A DNA stretch of 64,000 bases from Rhizobium mongolense USDA 1844 (GCF_000419765.1 NZ_ATTQ01000015.1:1-64000), one strand, 5' to 3'. Numbered from the stretch's first letter, positions 34,118 through 43,320 are shown. Notes: generated by a model from the letters alone, not told the origin. A program made the numbers and translations.

Positions 34118-34921
34118 ATGAGCTTCTCGATTACCACCTGGAACATCAATTCGGTGCGGCTGCGCATGCCGATCGTCGAGCAGTTCGTCCTCAAGCATAG
34201 GCCGGATATTCTCTGCCTGCAGGAAACCAAGGTTCCGAACGAGCTCTTTCCGGCGGCCCCTTTGCGCGCCATGGGTTACGAGCACATCATCGTGCACGGC
34301 CAGAAGGGCTATCATGGCGTCGCTATCGCCTCGCGCATCCCGCTCCAGGAGGATCATCGCCTGGACTACGGAAATGTCGGCCACGCGCGCCATATCTCGG
34401 CGATCTTCGAACGCGGAGGGCGCCGCGTCCGGCTGCATAATTTCTATGTGCCCGCCGGCGGCGACGAGCCGGACCCGGCCATCAATCCGAAGTTCGCCCA
34501 CAAGCTGGATTTCGTCGAGGAAATGAAGCTGCTGAAGGCCAACGGCGAAGCGAATACCTCGGCGATCCTCGTCGGCGATCTCAACATTGCGCCGCTCGAG
34601 CATGACGTCTGGTCGCACAAGCAGATGCTGAAGATCGTCAGCCATACGCCGGTCGAAACCGAGGGTCTGCTGGAGGCGATGAAGCGCGGAGCCTGGCTTG
34701 ATCTCATGCGCCAGCACGTGCCGTCCCACGAGAAGCTCTATACCTGGTGGAGTTACCGCGCCAGGGACTGGGAGGTTGCCGATCGCGGCCGCCGCCTCGA
34801 TCATATCTGGTCGTCATCGGACCTCGGCCCGCTGCTCCAGCGCATCGACATCCTGAAGGAGGCTCGCGGATGGGATCGTCCGTCCGATCACGTGCCGGTG
34901 ACCGCGCATTTCAACCTCTGA
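34118..34921 (+). CDS. xthA: Exodeoxyribonuclease III
   Basis: A 267-residue exonuclease III/AP endonuclease. It starts SFSITTWNINSVRLRM with the metal-binding Asn. Conserved catalytic blocks are CLQETKV, the DLNIAP motif and the C-terminal WDRPSDHVPVTAHF, which supplies the Asp–His pair. It repairs abasic sites in DNA. ATG 34118 is preceded by GAAAGG; an upstream in-frame extension would run through the terminator. Confidence 0.93.
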   Translation: MSFSITTWNINSVRLRMPIVEQFVLKHRPDILCLQETKVPNELFPAAPLRAMGYEHIIVHGQKGYHGVAIASRIPLQEDHRLDYGNVGHARHISAIFERGGRRVRLHNFYVPAGGDEPDPAINPKFAHKLDFVEEMKLLKANGEANTSAILVGDLNIAPLEHDVWSHKQMLKIVSHTPVETEGLLEAMKRGAWLDLMRQHVPSHEKLYTWWSYRARDWEVADRGRRLDHIWSSSDLGPLLQRIDILKEARGWDRPSDHVPVTAHFNL

Positions 34922-34924
34922 AAT

Positions 34925-35380
34925 CTACGAAAAGCGGTGAAGCTGTGCGCTCGCCCGTGCCGCCAATTCCGCGATGTTGTCGCGAATGCGGCTTTCTATG
35001 ATGCGGGCCGCATCCGGATATTCCTCGATCAGCCTGTAAAAGAGCGCTCGCGTGATGCGGATGACGCTGGAATCCTCCCGCGCCACGGCCGTGAATTTGC
35101 GCTCCACGAGCGTTACCAGAGCCAGTTCGGACAGTAATGTGCCCTGGCCCGCGATCTGCTCGACCTTGGGATGGCCATCTGGGCCCGCCGTGCTGAGCTC
35201 CAGCGCGCCGCTGGCGACGACATAAGCGCTTTCCGCCGGTGATCCTTCTCGGAAAAGCATCTGCCCGGTGGAAATCAAACGCCGGTCGGCGCCGAAGGCG
35301 ATCAGCCGCAACTGGTCGGCCGACATGCCACTGAAGAGCGGCTGCTGCGAAAGCATGTTGATATCGTCTGTCAGCGCCAT
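34925..35380 (-). CDS. Cyclic nucleotide-binding domain protein
   Basis: A 151-residue protein composed of one cNMP-binding beta-roll (residues about 14–130) with short helices; there is no effector domain. The segment TLLSELALVTLVERKFTAVARE corresponds to the phosphate-binding cassette, but the usual FGE–RAA triad reads LSE–RKF, so nucleotide affinity is uncertain. It lies 13 bases downstream of the CenR/OtpR-type regulator gene in the same operon. In Brucella the equivalent pair is an OtpR regulator with a cAMP-dependent-kinase-like regulatory subunit, supporting a joint envelope-stress function. Confidence 0.82.
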   Translation of the reverse strand: MALTDDINMLSQQPLFSGMSADQLRLIAFGADRRLISTGQMLFREGSPAESAYVVASGALELSTAGPDGHPKVEQIAGQGTLLSELALVTLVERKFTAVAREDSSVIRITRALFYRLIEEYPDAARIIESRIRDNIAELAARASAQLHRFS

Positions 35381-35393
35381 GCGGCTCTTTGCC

Positions 35394-36077
35394 CTACGGT
35401 ACGATCTTGTAGCCGCCGTTTTCCGTTACCAGGATTTCGGCGTTCGAGGGATCGCGCTCGATCTTCTGGCGCAGGCGGTAGACGTGCGTTTCGAGCGTAT
35501 GGGTCGTCACGCCGGAATTGTAGCCCCACACTTCTTCGAGAAGGACGTCCCGGGTGACTACCTTCTGTTCCGCGCGATAGAGATAGCGGATGATCGCCGC
35601 TTCCTTCTCCGTCAGGCGAATCTTCTGGCCGTTTTCGGTGGTCAACAGCTTCTGGCTGGGCTTGAAGAGATAGGGCCCGACTGTGAAGGTCGCGTCCTCG
35701 CTCTGTTCGTGCTGCCGAAGCTGGACGCGGATGCGCGCCAGAAGCACCGAGAAGCGGAACGGCTTGGTGACATAGTCGTTGGCGCCGGCTTCCAAGCCGA
35801 GGATCGTATCTGAATCCGTATCGTGTCCGGTCAGCATGATGATCGGCGCCTTGAAGCCGCCCTTGCGCAGTAGCTTCACGGCTTCGCGTCCGTCCGTATC
35901 CGGCAGTCCGACATCCATGATCAGCAGATCGACGGGCGTGCTGCGCGCAGCTTGTATGCCCTTGCCGGCCGTCGCCTCCTGGAGCACCGTGAACTCATCA
36001 TAGAGCGCAAGCTGCTCCGTCAGGGTTTCGCGAAGGTCGTTGTCGTCATCCACCAGTAGAATGGTGCGTGCGGTCAT
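35394..36077 (-). CDS. cenR: OmpR-family response regulator, CenR/OtpR type
   Basis: A 227-residue two-component regulator. The receiver domain (residues about 5–120) has the acidic pocket DDDND, the phospho-acceptor Asp in LLIMDVGLPD, Thr in MLTGHD and Lys in YVTKPF. The C-terminal winged helix includes EVWGYNSGVTTHTLETHVYRLRQKI and ends NGGYKIVP. The sequence closely resembles Brucella OtpR and Caulobacter CenR, which control cell-envelope genes. ATG 36077 (MTARTILLVDDD) is the family start. The cognate kinase is not in this window. Confidence 0.85.
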   Translation of the reverse strand: MTARTILLVDDDNDLRETLTEQLALYDEFTVLQEATAGKGIQAARSTPVDLLIMDVGLPDTDGREAVKLLRKGGFKAPIIMLTGHDTDSDTILGLEAGANDYVTKPFRFSVLLARIRVQLRQHEQSEDATFTVGPYLFKPSQKLLTTENGQKIRLTEKEAAIIRYLYRAEQKVVTRDVLLEEVWGYNSGVTTHTLETHVYRLRQKIERDPSNAEILVTENGGYKIVP

Positions 36078-36221
36078 GCGGTTCTGTTCCTCAGATTCCG
36101 TCTCATCAAGTCCTACGCCATATTTCGATCGCTGGCAAAGACCGGGAAACGTGCTGTTGCCGGGCCAGGGCCGATGTGATTTCAATCGAAGTCCCAAGCA
36201 AAACAAAAACATGTGAGAAAA

Positions 36222-36770
36222 ATGGAGAAAACAAGGCGAAGCGCAAGAACGGTATCATCCACCATTATTGTGCGTCCCGCGCCCGGCAGGCAAAGCCGCG
36301 CACTGGTTCAATGCGGTCCCTTCGTCTTTCCCGCCGCAATCGGCCGTTCCGGCCGCACCATCTTGAAGCGCGAGGGCGACGGTGCAACGCCGATTGCTTC
36401 AATGAAGCTGCTTTACGGATTTTGCCGCGGCGAACGTCCGAGCCGCCTCGAAACACCGCTCTCGCTCCGCCGCATCCGTCAGGACATGCTCTGGTGCGAC
36501 CAGCCCGGCGATCCGAACTACAATCGCCTCGTCAGAGCGCCCTTCCGTCCAAGCCATGAAGAGTTGAAGCGCAAGGACGGCCTCTACGACATATGTCTCG
36601 TCATGGATTGGAATATCACATCCCGCGCCCGCAATCGGGGATCGGCCATCTTCTTCCATCTCATCAGGCCGGGCTATGAGCCGACAGCCGGTTGCGTCGC
36701 CGTCCATCCGCGCGACATGCGCCGGCTTTTGCCGCACATGCGCAAGGGGACAGTCGTACGCGTTCTCTGA
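36222..36770 (+). CDS. L,D-transpeptidase (YkuD) family protein
   Basis: A 182-residue protein of the YkuD fold. The catalytic block is FFHLIRPGYEPTAGCVAVHP, giving His146 and nucleophile Cys158. The HX(n)GC arrangement fits L,D-transpeptidases that form 3-3 crosslinks or attach proteins to peptidoglycan, which are abundant in Rhizobiales. No signal peptide is predicted from the basic N-terminus MEKTRRSARTVSS, so export is unexplained. ATG 36222 is used; GTG 36213 is equally possible. It is divergent from cenR, whose product regulates envelope genes. Confidence 0.78.
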   Translation: MEKTRRSARTVSSTIIVRPAPGRQSRALVQCGPFVFPAAIGRSGRTILKREGDGATPIASMKLLYGFCRGERPSRLETPLSLRRIRQDMLWCDQPGDPNYNRLVRAPFRPSHEELKRKDGLYDICLVMDWNITSRARNRGSAIFFHLIRPGYEPTAGCVAVHPRDMRRLLPHMRKGTVVRVL

Positions 36771-36907
36771 GGCATCAGGGGTGATAATCTGCGGACCGTC
36801 TCCTATATCCGTTTTGACCGGCGCTCAGGCTGAATGGCATGCCGGGAAGTCCGCTTGCGGATTCAATTTCATGCCCCTCCAATCCTTCAAACTTCCGGAG
36901 ATATATT

Positions 36908-37738
36908 GTGGCCAATCAACCCATCATCACTTTCCATGACGGACATTCCATTCCCCAGGTCGGCCTTGGCGTATGGCAGACGCCACAGGACGTCGCGGCT
37001 CCGACAGTCCGCAAGGCCCTCGAAGCCGGCTACCGCCATATCGACACGGCTTCGGGCTACGACAACGAAGAGGGTGTCGGCGAGGGCGTGCGTTCCTCCG
37101 GTCTCGACCGCAAGGACGTTTTCATCACGACAAAGCTTCGTAACACCGACCAGGGCTACGACAGCACCCTGCGCGCCCTCGAGGGTAGCCTGAAGAAGCT
37201 TGGCACCGAATATGTCGATCTCTACCTGATCCACTGGCCGTCGCCGCACCGCGGCCTCTATCGCGAAACCTGGAAGGCCTTCGTCAAGATCAGGGAAGAA
37301 GGCCTCGCTCGTTCGATTGGCGTCTCCAACTTCTATCCGGATCATCTGGATCACATCATTGGCGATACCGGCGTGGTTCCGGTCATCAACCAGATCGAAC
37401 TCCACCCGGATTTTCAGCAGAAGGCGGCGCAGGACGCGCACCGGAAACTGAATATCGTTACCGAATCCTGGAGTCCGCTCGGTCAGGGAAAATTCATCGC
37501 CAACCCGGTTATTGGTGAAATCGCCAAGAAGCACAGTAAGACACCGGCGCAGGTCATCATCCGCTGGCATATCGATAGCGGTCTTGTCGTCATCCCCAAA
37601 TCGGTCACGCCGTCGCGCATTGAGGAGAACTTCAAGGTGTTCGATTTCAAGCTCGATGCCGGGGACATGGCAGCGATCGCCAAGCTCGACGACAGGAATG
37701 CCCGCATGGGACCGGAGCCCTATACGGCAACGTTCTGA
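36908..37738 (+). CDS. Aldo/keto reductase
   Basis: A 276-residue (alpha/beta)8 NADPH-dependent reductase of the AKR5-like, 2,5-diketo-D-gluconate reductase group. It has the tetrad region IDTASGYDNEEGVGEG with Asp and Tyr, ITTKL with Lys and LIHWPSP with His; the cofactor-binding C-terminal VIPKSVTPSRIEEN is intact. The start is GTG 36908, with GGAG 7 bases upstream at 36897–36900. The natural substrate cannot be read from sequence. It is followed by a symmetric hairpin at 37750–37784. Confidence 0.88.
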   Translation: MANQPIITFHDGHSIPQVGLGVWQTPQDVAAPTVRKALEAGYRHIDTASGYDNEEGVGEGVRSSGLDRKDVFITTKLRNTDQGYDSTLRALEGSLKKLGTEYVDLYLIHWPSPHRGLYRETWKAFVKIREEGLARSIGVSNFYPDHLDHIIGDTGVVPVINQIELHPDFQQKAAQDAHRKLNIVTESWSPLGQGKFIANPVIGEIAKKHSKTPAQVIIRWHIDSGLVVIPKSVTPSRIEENFKVFDFKLDAGDMAAIAKLDDRNARMGPEPYTATF

Positions 37739-37749
37739 TCAAGAGCTTC

Positions 37750-37784
37750 CGTCTCCTCCTTTATCATTGCGGGAGGAGGAGACG
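37750..37784. terminator. Hairpin between convergent aldo/keto reductase and phosphatase genes
   Basis: CGTCTCCTCC at 37750–37759 pairs with GGAGGAGACG at 37775–37784. It lies exactly in the gap between two convergent genes and probably ends both transcripts; T tracts are short. Confidence 0.6.
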
Positions 37785-37789
37785 TTTGC

Positions 37790-38332
37790 TCACGTGAGTT
37801 CACGCGGTGTCACGAAGCGCTCGAGACGTCCGCTTCCCGGCGAAATATCCGCCCAGCTATTCGCCTCGAACGCGATGATCGCCATGCCGGCAGTGGCGAA
37901 TTTCTCCTTCAAGCGTTTACAAGCCTCCGGATCGCCGCTGCCGATGAGATTGTTCGCGAGGTCCTGAAAACCGGGATTGTGTCCGACAAGCATGACCGTT
38001 CGAACCGACGGCTCAATCTTGCCGAGGAGGCCGACAATGCGCGATGCCGAGGCTTCGTATAAATCCGGCACATCGCGTTCAACAGTCGAGGCGGAAAGTT
38101 TTTTCGCTACACGCTTCCATGTTTCCTGCGCCCGCCGCGCCGTCGACACCAAAGCGAGATCCGGGAAAAGCTTTTCACGCGTCATATAGGCGCCGATCAA
38201 GGGCGCGGCCCTTCGCCCGCGCTTCGCAAGCGGGCGGTCATGGTCTGCGACATCGTCCGGCCAGGCGGATTTTGCGTGGCGCAGAAGAAAAAGGCGAAGG
38301 GACTTCCGCGAAGGCTTTTTTGACGCATTCAT
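37790..38332 (-). CDS. SixA-type histidine phosphatase family protein
   Basis: A 180-residue phosphohistidine/phosphoglycerate mutase-fold phosphatase. The catalytic RHA motif is LFLLRHAKSAWPD near residue 20, and the second His is in MLVGHNPGFQDLA. This is the short SixA group that dephosphorylates phosphohistidine domains, although many members act on small molecules. ATG 38332 (MNASKKPSRKSLRLF) is preferred over a longer in-frame extension without family similarity. It is downstream of leuC on the same strand, separated by a hairpin. Confidence 0.8.
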   Translation of the reverse strand: MNASKKPSRKSLRLFLLRHAKSAWPDDVADHDRPLAKRGRRAAPLIGAYMTREKLFPDLALVSTARRAQETWKRVAKKLSASTVERDVPDLYEASASRIVGLLGKIEPSVRTVMLVGHNPGFQDLANNLIGSGDPEACKRLKEKFATAGMAIIAFEANSWADISPGSGRLERFVTPRELT

Positions 38333-38402
38333 TCCGCTCACCTGAAAAGGGCAGGAGACCATTGTCTCATCGAATGCGCATCTTGTCTTCTTAAGATGGC
38401 AT

Positions 38403-38429
38403 GCCTCCCTCTCGGCCCGAGAGGGAGGC
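38403..38429 (-). terminator. Hairpin downstream of leuC
   Basis: GCCTCCCTCTCG at 38403–38414 pairs with CGAGAGGGAGGC at 38418–38429 around a 3-base loop, 9 bases after leuC on the minus strand. No long T tract follows. Confidence 0.65.
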
Positions 38430-38437
38430 AATATCCG

Positions 38438-39847
38438 TCAGTTCCACTCGCGGATATCGACGAAATGGCCAGCGATTGCAGCAGCGGCAGCCATGGCCGG
38501 CGAAACGAGGTGCGTGCGGCCCTTGAAGCCCTGACGGCCTTCGAAGTTGCGGTTGGACGTCGAGGCGCAGCGCTCGCCCGGCTTCAGGCGGTCGTCGTTC
38601 ATGGCGAGACACATGGAGCAGCCCGGCTCACGCCAGTCGAAACCGGCTGCCTTGAAGATCTTGTCGAGGCCCTCGGCTTCCGCCTGTTCCTTCACGAGGC
38701 CGGAGCCGGGAACGATCATCGCGTTGACGGTCGAGGCAACGGTCCTGCCTTCGACGACCTTGGCAACTGCTCGAAGGTCTTCGATACGGCCGTTGGTGCA
38801 GGAGCCGATGAAAACCCGATCGATGTTGATCTCGGTGATCGGCGTGCCTGGCCTCAAGCCCATGTAGTCAAGCGCGCGCCACTTGGAGGCTCGCTTGGTT
38901 TCGTCCTGGATCTCGTCCGGGTTCGGAACGACGCCCTGAACCGAGACGACGTCCTCAGGCGAAGAGCCCCAGGAGACGATGGGCGGCAGTTCGGCGGCGT
39001 TGAGCTTCACGACACGGTCGAAACGTGCGCCTTCGTCGGACTTCAGCGTCTTCCAGTAGGCAATCGCCTGTTCCAGAGCCTCGCCCTTGGGCGCGCGCGG
39101 CTTGCCCTTTATGTACTCGAAGGTCGTATCGTCAGGCGCAATCAGGCCGGCGCGGGCGCCGCCTTCGATCGACATGTTGCAGATCGTCATGCGGCCTTCC
39201 ATCGACAGCGCACGGATCGCTTCTCCGGCATATTCGATGACGTAGCCGGTACCGCCGGCCGTGCCGATTTCGCCGATGATGGCGAGAACGATGTCCTTGG
39301 CGGTGACGCCGGCCGGAAGCTTTCCGTCGACCTGCACCAGCATGTTCTTAGCCTTCTTCTGGATCAGCGTCTGTGTCGCCAGGACGTGCTCGACCTCGGA
39401 CGTGCCGATGCCGTGGGCGAGCGAGCCGAAGGCGCCGTGCGTAGACGTATGGCTGTCGCCGCAGACGATCGTCATGCCCGGAAGGGTGAAGCCCTGTTCC
39501 GGCCCGATGATGTGCACGATGCCCTGACGCTTGTCGTTCTCGGAGTAATATTCGACTTTGAACTCGGCAGCGTTCTTGGCAAGCTGCTCGACCTGTATGC
39601 GGCTCTCCTCGTTCTTGATGCCGAGATGGCGATCAGGCGAGGTCGGAACGTTATGATCGACGACGGCAAGCGTCTTTTCGGGAGCACGAACCTTGCGGCC
39701 GGTCATGCGCAGGCCTTCGAACGCCTGCGGAGAGGTCACTTCGTGGACCAGATGGCGGTCGATGTAGAGAAGACAGGTGCCGTCTGCCTGTTCGTCGACC
39801 AGGTGGTCGTCCCAGATCTTGTCGTAAAGGGTACGCGGTGCGCTCAT
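38438..39847 (-). CDS. leuC: 3-isopropylmalate dehydratase, large subunit
   Basis: A 469-residue [4Fe-4S] isomerase subunit of leucine biosynthesis. It isomerises 2- and 3-isopropylmalate together with LeuD, which is not adjacent. Hallmarks are CGDSHTSTHGAFGSLAHGIGTSEVEHVLATQT, IGSCTNGRIEDLR and PGCSMCLAMN, the latter two supplying the three cluster cysteines. Length and ends match the family. Upstream of its start lies a 240-base gap without any recognisable element. Confidence 0.96.
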   Translation of the reverse strand: MSAPRTLYDKIWDDHLVDEQADGTCLLYIDRHLVHEVTSPQAFEGLRMTGRKVRAPEKTLAVVDHNVPTSPDRHLGIKNEESRIQVEQLAKNAAEFKVEYYSENDKRQGIVHIIGPEQGFTLPGMTIVCGDSHTSTHGAFGSLAHGIGTSEVEHVLATQTLIQKKAKNMLVQVDGKLPAGVTAKDIVLAIIGEIGTAGGTGYVIEYAGEAIRALSMEGRMTICNMSIEGGARAGLIAPDDTTFEYIKGKPRAPKGEALEQAIAYWKTLKSDEGARFDRVVKLNAAELPPIVSWGSSPEDVVSVQGVVPNPDEIQDETKRASKWRALDYMGLRPGTPITEINIDRVFIGSCTNGRIEDLRAVAKVVEGRTVASTVNAMIVPGSGLVKEQAEAEGLDKIFKAAGFDWREPGCSMCLAMNDDRLKPGERCASTSNRNFEGRQGFKGRTHLVSPAMAAAAAIAGHFVDIREWN

Positions 39848-40087
39848 GGCATTTCAGTCCGTTTTTGGATGCAATGGGAAAAGAAATAGGCGGCAAGGCC
39901 CGCCGGCCATCATTCGATCAACGAAGTCGGCTGTTGAGCGCACCGGAAACGGTCGCAAAGAAGCGTGCCGGCAGGCGATAATGATCCTGCAGCACGAAAA
40001 TATGCGCGCCAATGCACCTGAACTTGCTTTCCATGGGCCTGCATATAGCGATTTTTCTCGGAAACGGCAATTCGAATCATGTGAGCG

Positions 40088-40909
40088 CTACCGGCTGTGA
40101 GCTTTGCGCATCCGCTGCTCGATCTGCCGCAGAGCGAGCGACAAACCGATCGTCAGGATCAGATAGATATAGGTGACGATCGAATAGGTCTCGAAGAAGC
40201 GGAAGGAGCCGGAGGCGTAGACCTTGCCCATCTGCGTGATGTCGGAAACGCCGAGCACGGAAACGAGGGAACTGTCCTTCACCATTGAGACGAAGTCGTT
40301 CGAAAGCGGCGGAAAGATGACGCGGATCGCCTGCGGAAAGACAACCAGCCGGAAGCGGTGGTAGCGCGACAGGCCCAGCGCCTTTGCCGCTTCGATCTGT
40401 CCATGGTCGACCGATTGGATGCCGGCGCGGAAAATCTCGGCAATAAAAGAGGAATACCCGATCATCAAGGCGATGATCGCCCGCCACATCAGTGAAAGGT
40501 CACGCACGAGGATCGGTTCCGCCAATCCGGCTTTCACAAATGGCGTGATCAGGAAATTAAAGGCGGCGACAATACCCGGAGCGCCGACAAAGGCCACATA
40601 AAAGAGCAGCACGAGCATTGGGATGCCGCGGATGATCTCGATATAGAAGCGGGATGCTTGGCGCAGCGCGACGCTATCGGAAAGTCCGAGAAGAGCGATG
40701 CCGAGGCCAAGTAATGTCGCCAGCGCAAAGGCGACCAGCGTCACGAAGACGGTGACCCAGACGCCGTTGACGACCGTGCGGAAGACCTGCGCATAGACGC
40801 CGTTGGTGACGATGACGATCGCAAGGATGACGCCGATCGTAGCAAGGGCGACCAGCCACCACGGATAGTCGCCCTTGAGATTTCCGGCAGGAGAAGGCTG
40901 CAGGGCCAT
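40088..40909 (-). CDS. Polar amino acid ABC transporter permease (HisM/GlnP family)
   Basis: A 273-residue inner-membrane permease with about five to six helices. The EAA coupling loop is HGQIEAAKALGLSRYHRFRLVVFPQAIR, and the HisM/GlnP signature RGIPMLVLLFY is present. It is preceded by the matching binding-protein gene with a 16-base gap. No ATPase or second permease gene is adjacent, so it must use one encoded elsewhere or form a homodimer. Confidence 0.87.
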   Translation of the reverse strand: MALQPSPAGNLKGDYPWWLVALATIGVILAIVIVTNGVYAQVFRTVVNGVWVTVFVTLVAFALATLLGLGIALLGLSDSVALRQASRFYIEIIRGIPMLVLLFYVAFVGAPGIVAAFNFLITPFVKAGLAEPILVRDLSLMWRAIIALMIGYSSFIAEIFRAGIQSVDHGQIEAAKALGLSRYHRFRLVVFPQAIRVIFPPLSNDFVSMVKDSSLVSVLGVSDITQMGKVYASGSFRFFETYSIVTYIYLILTIGLSLALRQIEQRMRKAHSR

Positions 40910-40925
40910 CAGCGGCTGACCTGCA

Positions 40926-41723
40926 TCATTCGCCCATCTTGTAGTCGAGGAACCACTTCTTGTTCAGTGCGTCGAGCGTGCCGTCGGCTTTCAATGCGGC
41001 GATCGCGGCGTTGACGGGGGTAACGAGATCGGAGCCCTTCGGGAAGATGAAGCCGAAATCCTCGGTGCCGAGCGCGCCGCCGATGACCTTGAGCGTGCCG
41101 TTCGAGGCATCGACGTACCCCTTCGCGGCAACGCTGTCCGTCAGTACCACATCGACATCTCCGGCCTTGAGCGCCTGGACCGTCGCGCCGAAGGTTTCGA
41201 AGAGCTTGATACGCGGATTCTGCTCGTTGCCGTCAAGGATTTCATAGACGGCCGTATAGAAAGGCGAGGTGCCCGGCTGCGCGCCTACGAGGCCGTCCTT
41301 GAACTCACCGAAGGTCTTCGCGTCCGTGAAGCGGCTCTCATCGGCCCGGACCAGCATGAATTGCTGCGAGCGCATATAAGGATCGGAGAAATCCACTTTC
41401 TGCTTGCGGTCGTCCTTAATGGTGATGCCGGTCATGCCGATGTTGTACTGATCGTCGGAGACGGCCTGGATCATCGCGTCCCAGCTCGTGTTCTGATATT
41501 CGACCTTGAAGTTCAGCCGCTTGGCGATCTCGTTCATCGCGTCATATTCCCAGCCGATCTGCTTGCCGGACTTGGGGTCGACGAATTGCAGCGGCGGATA
41601 GGCGTTCTCGGTAACGACGACCACCGTCTTGCCGCCAAGATCCGGCAGATCGGCACCAAGGGACGCCAATGGCGAAAGAACGAGAGCGGCGAGGCCTGCA
41701 AGAATGGTGCGGCGGAACGGCAT
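40926..41723 (-). CDS. Amino acid ABC transporter, periplasmic binding protein (family 3)
   Basis: A 265-residue binding protein with a Sec signal (MPFRRTILAGLAALVLSPLASLGA). The mature protein has the family-3 hinge and ligand motifs NAYPPLQFVDPKSGKQIGWEYD, MTGITIKDDRKQKVDFSDPY and TDSVAAKGY. It captures a polar amino acid for the permease encoded just downstream. Specificity is not readable. Confidence 0.87.
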   Translation of the reverse strand: MPFRRTILAGLAALVLSPLASLGADLPDLGGKTVVVVTENAYPPLQFVDPKSGKQIGWEYDAMNEIAKRLNFKVEYQNTSWDAMIQAVSDDQYNIGMTGITIKDDRKQKVDFSDPYMRSQQFMLVRADESRFTDAKTFGEFKDGLVGAQPGTSPFYTAVYEILDGNEQNPRIKLFETFGATVQALKAGDVDVVLTDSVAAKGYVDASNGTLKVIGGALGTEDFGFIFPKGSDLVTPVNAAIAALKADGTLDALNKKWFLDYKMGE

Positions 41724-41817
41724 CAGAAATCTCCAATGAAATGTGGCTTGGCGAAATTGTCATAGTTGCGAAGCGGATGGCAAGAGCATCGGCCCCGATG
41801 CCGCAGGCCCAAAACAG

Positions 41818-41843
41818 AAAAGGCGGCCCGAAGACCGCCTTTT
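41818..41843 (-). terminator. Rho-independent terminator after rplS
   Basis: AAAAGGCGG at 41818–41826 and CCGCCTTTT at 41835–41843 form a stem ending in an A/T tract. It terminates the rplS operon on the minus strand and separates it from the amino acid transporter genes. Confidence 0.85.
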
Positions 41844-41871
41844 CATGCAAAAAATTTTGCGTTCCCAGAGC

Positions 41872-42408
41872 TTATTCTGCCGTAGGCTCTGCAGCGGCTG
41901 CAGCTTCAGCTGCTGCCTTCGCTTCTGCGGCTTCGGCAGCTGCCTTTTCGGCAGCGAGAGCCTGAGCTGCTGCAACCTTTTCGGCTTCGATCCGTGCCTT
42001 TTCCTCGGCAACAGCAGCGCGCTCGGCGTCGTTGAGCTTGCGGGCGCGGGTGCCGGTGTTCTCAACGATACGGGCGGACTTGCCGCGACGGTCGCGCAGG
42101 TAGTAGAGCTTCGCACGGCGGACCTTACCGCGGCGAACGACTTCGACACTTTCGATCATCGGAGAATAGATCGGGAATACGCGCTCGACGCCTTCGCCGT
42201 AGGAAATCTTGCGGACCGTGAAGTTTTCCTGCAGGCCGCCGCCGGAGCGGGCGATGCAGACGCCTTCATAGGCCTGAACGCGGGTACGGTTGCCTTCCGT
42301 AACCTTGACGTTGACGCGGAGCGTGTCGCCGGGGGAGAATTCCGGAAGCGTGCGCTTGGCTTCGATCTTGGCGGCCTGTTCGGCCTCGAGCTGCTGAATG
42401 ATGTTCAT
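41872..42408 (-). CDS. rplS: 50S ribosomal protein L19
   Basis: A 178-residue L19. The core (residues 1–115: FSPGDTLRVNVKVTEGNRTR, GKVRRAKLYYLRDRRGKSARI) is followed by a long Ala/Glu/Lys-rich tail typical of alphaproteobacteria. It sits at the 30S–50S interface. ATG 42408 begins the conserved MNIIQQLEAEQ. The 224-base gap to trmD contains no gene. Confidence 0.97.
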   Translation of the reverse strand: MNIIQQLEAEQAAKIEAKRTLPEFSPGDTLRVNVKVTEGNRTRVQAYEGVCIARSGGGLQENFTVRKISYGEGVERVFPIYSPMIESVEVVRRGKVRRAKLYYLRDRRGKSARIVENTGTRARKLNDAERAAVAEEKARIEAEKVAAAQALAAEKAAAEAAEAKAAAEAAAAAEPTAE

Positions 42409-42632
42409 CGTCTTAACCTTTGGTTCTTCTGAAACAGCCAGAGCGCTCGACACGTGATCCTTTGGGATTGCCTCGGGATTTTGCCCTTCGCGGGCGGGAG
42501 CGGATTCGCCATTCTTTGTTTGCTGGCAGACGGGGCTAGCCCCATTTCCGCGTGCGCTACTACACGAAAGCCTGGGCCTTGTCATCCCTTGGACGACATT
42601 TTTGTAAGGCCAAGGCGCGGATTTTCCGGCTT

Positions 42633-43313
42633 TCAGTCCTTCAGAAGGTCCGGCCGCCTTTCCTTTGTCAAGGTAACCGCCTGCTCATGTCGCCATTTTT
42701 CGATGGCGCCGTGATTGCCCGACGTCAGGATCGCTGGAATTTCGCGGCCTTCCCATTCCTGCGGCCGGGTGTAGTGCGGATGCTCCAGCAACCCACCTTC
42801 GAAACTCTCATGCAGGCCGGAAAGATCATTGCCCATGACGCCTGGCAGGATGCGCACGATCGTGTCGAGAACGACCAAGGCGGCGGGCTCGCCGCCCGAA
42901 AGCACGTAATCGCCGATCGAAATTTCTTCAAGCTCCCGCGCATCGATCACCCGCTGATCGACACCTTCGAAACGGCCGCAGACGATGATCACGCCCTGGC
43001 CCGCGGCAAGCTCGCGCACCCGTTCCTGCGTCAGCGGCTTGCCGCGCGGGCTCATCAAAAGCCGCGGACGAGCATCGTTTTCGCAAGTGCTGTCGATCGC
43101 ACGCGCCAACACGTCCGGCTTCAGCACCATGCCGGCGCCGCCGCCTGCCGGCGTGTCGTCGACGGTGCGGTGTTTATCGGTCGCAAAATCCCGGATCTGA
43201 ATGCTATCCAGCGACCATTGCCCGCGCTCCATCGCCTTGCCGGCGAGCGAATAGCTCAGATGCCCCGGAAACATCTCCGGGTAGAGTGTCAGGACGGTCG
43301 CCCGGAAACCCAT
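42633..43313 (-). CDS. trmD: tRNA (guanine(37)-N1)-methyltransferase
   Basis: A 226-residue SPOUT methyltransferase. The knot contains SPRGKPLTQERVRELA, IIVCGRFEGVDQRVI and the SAM-loop ISIGDYVLSGGEPAALV. It methylates G37 of tRNAs reading CNN codons and prevents frameshifting. It lies 7 bases downstream of rimM in the conserved rpsP–rimM–trmD–rplS order. Confidence 0.96.
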   Translation of the reverse strand: MGFRATVLTLYPEMFPGHLSYSLAGKAMERGQWSLDSIQIRDFATDKHRTVDDTPAGGGAGMVLKPDVLARAIDSTCENDARPRLLMSPRGKPLTQERVRELAAGQGVIIVCGRFEGVDQRVIDARELEEISIGDYVLSGGEPAALVVLDTIVRILPGVMGNDLSGLHESFEGGLLEHPHYTRPQEWEGREIPAILTSGNHGAIEKWRHEQAVTLTKERRPDLLKD

Positions 43314-43320
43314 GGCAATC

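Noticed and set aside
38396..39889. Long open frame (497 codons) opposite leuC
   Set aside because: It is fully antisense to an unmistakable LeuC and its translation has no family features; it is a by-product of G+C-rich codon bias.
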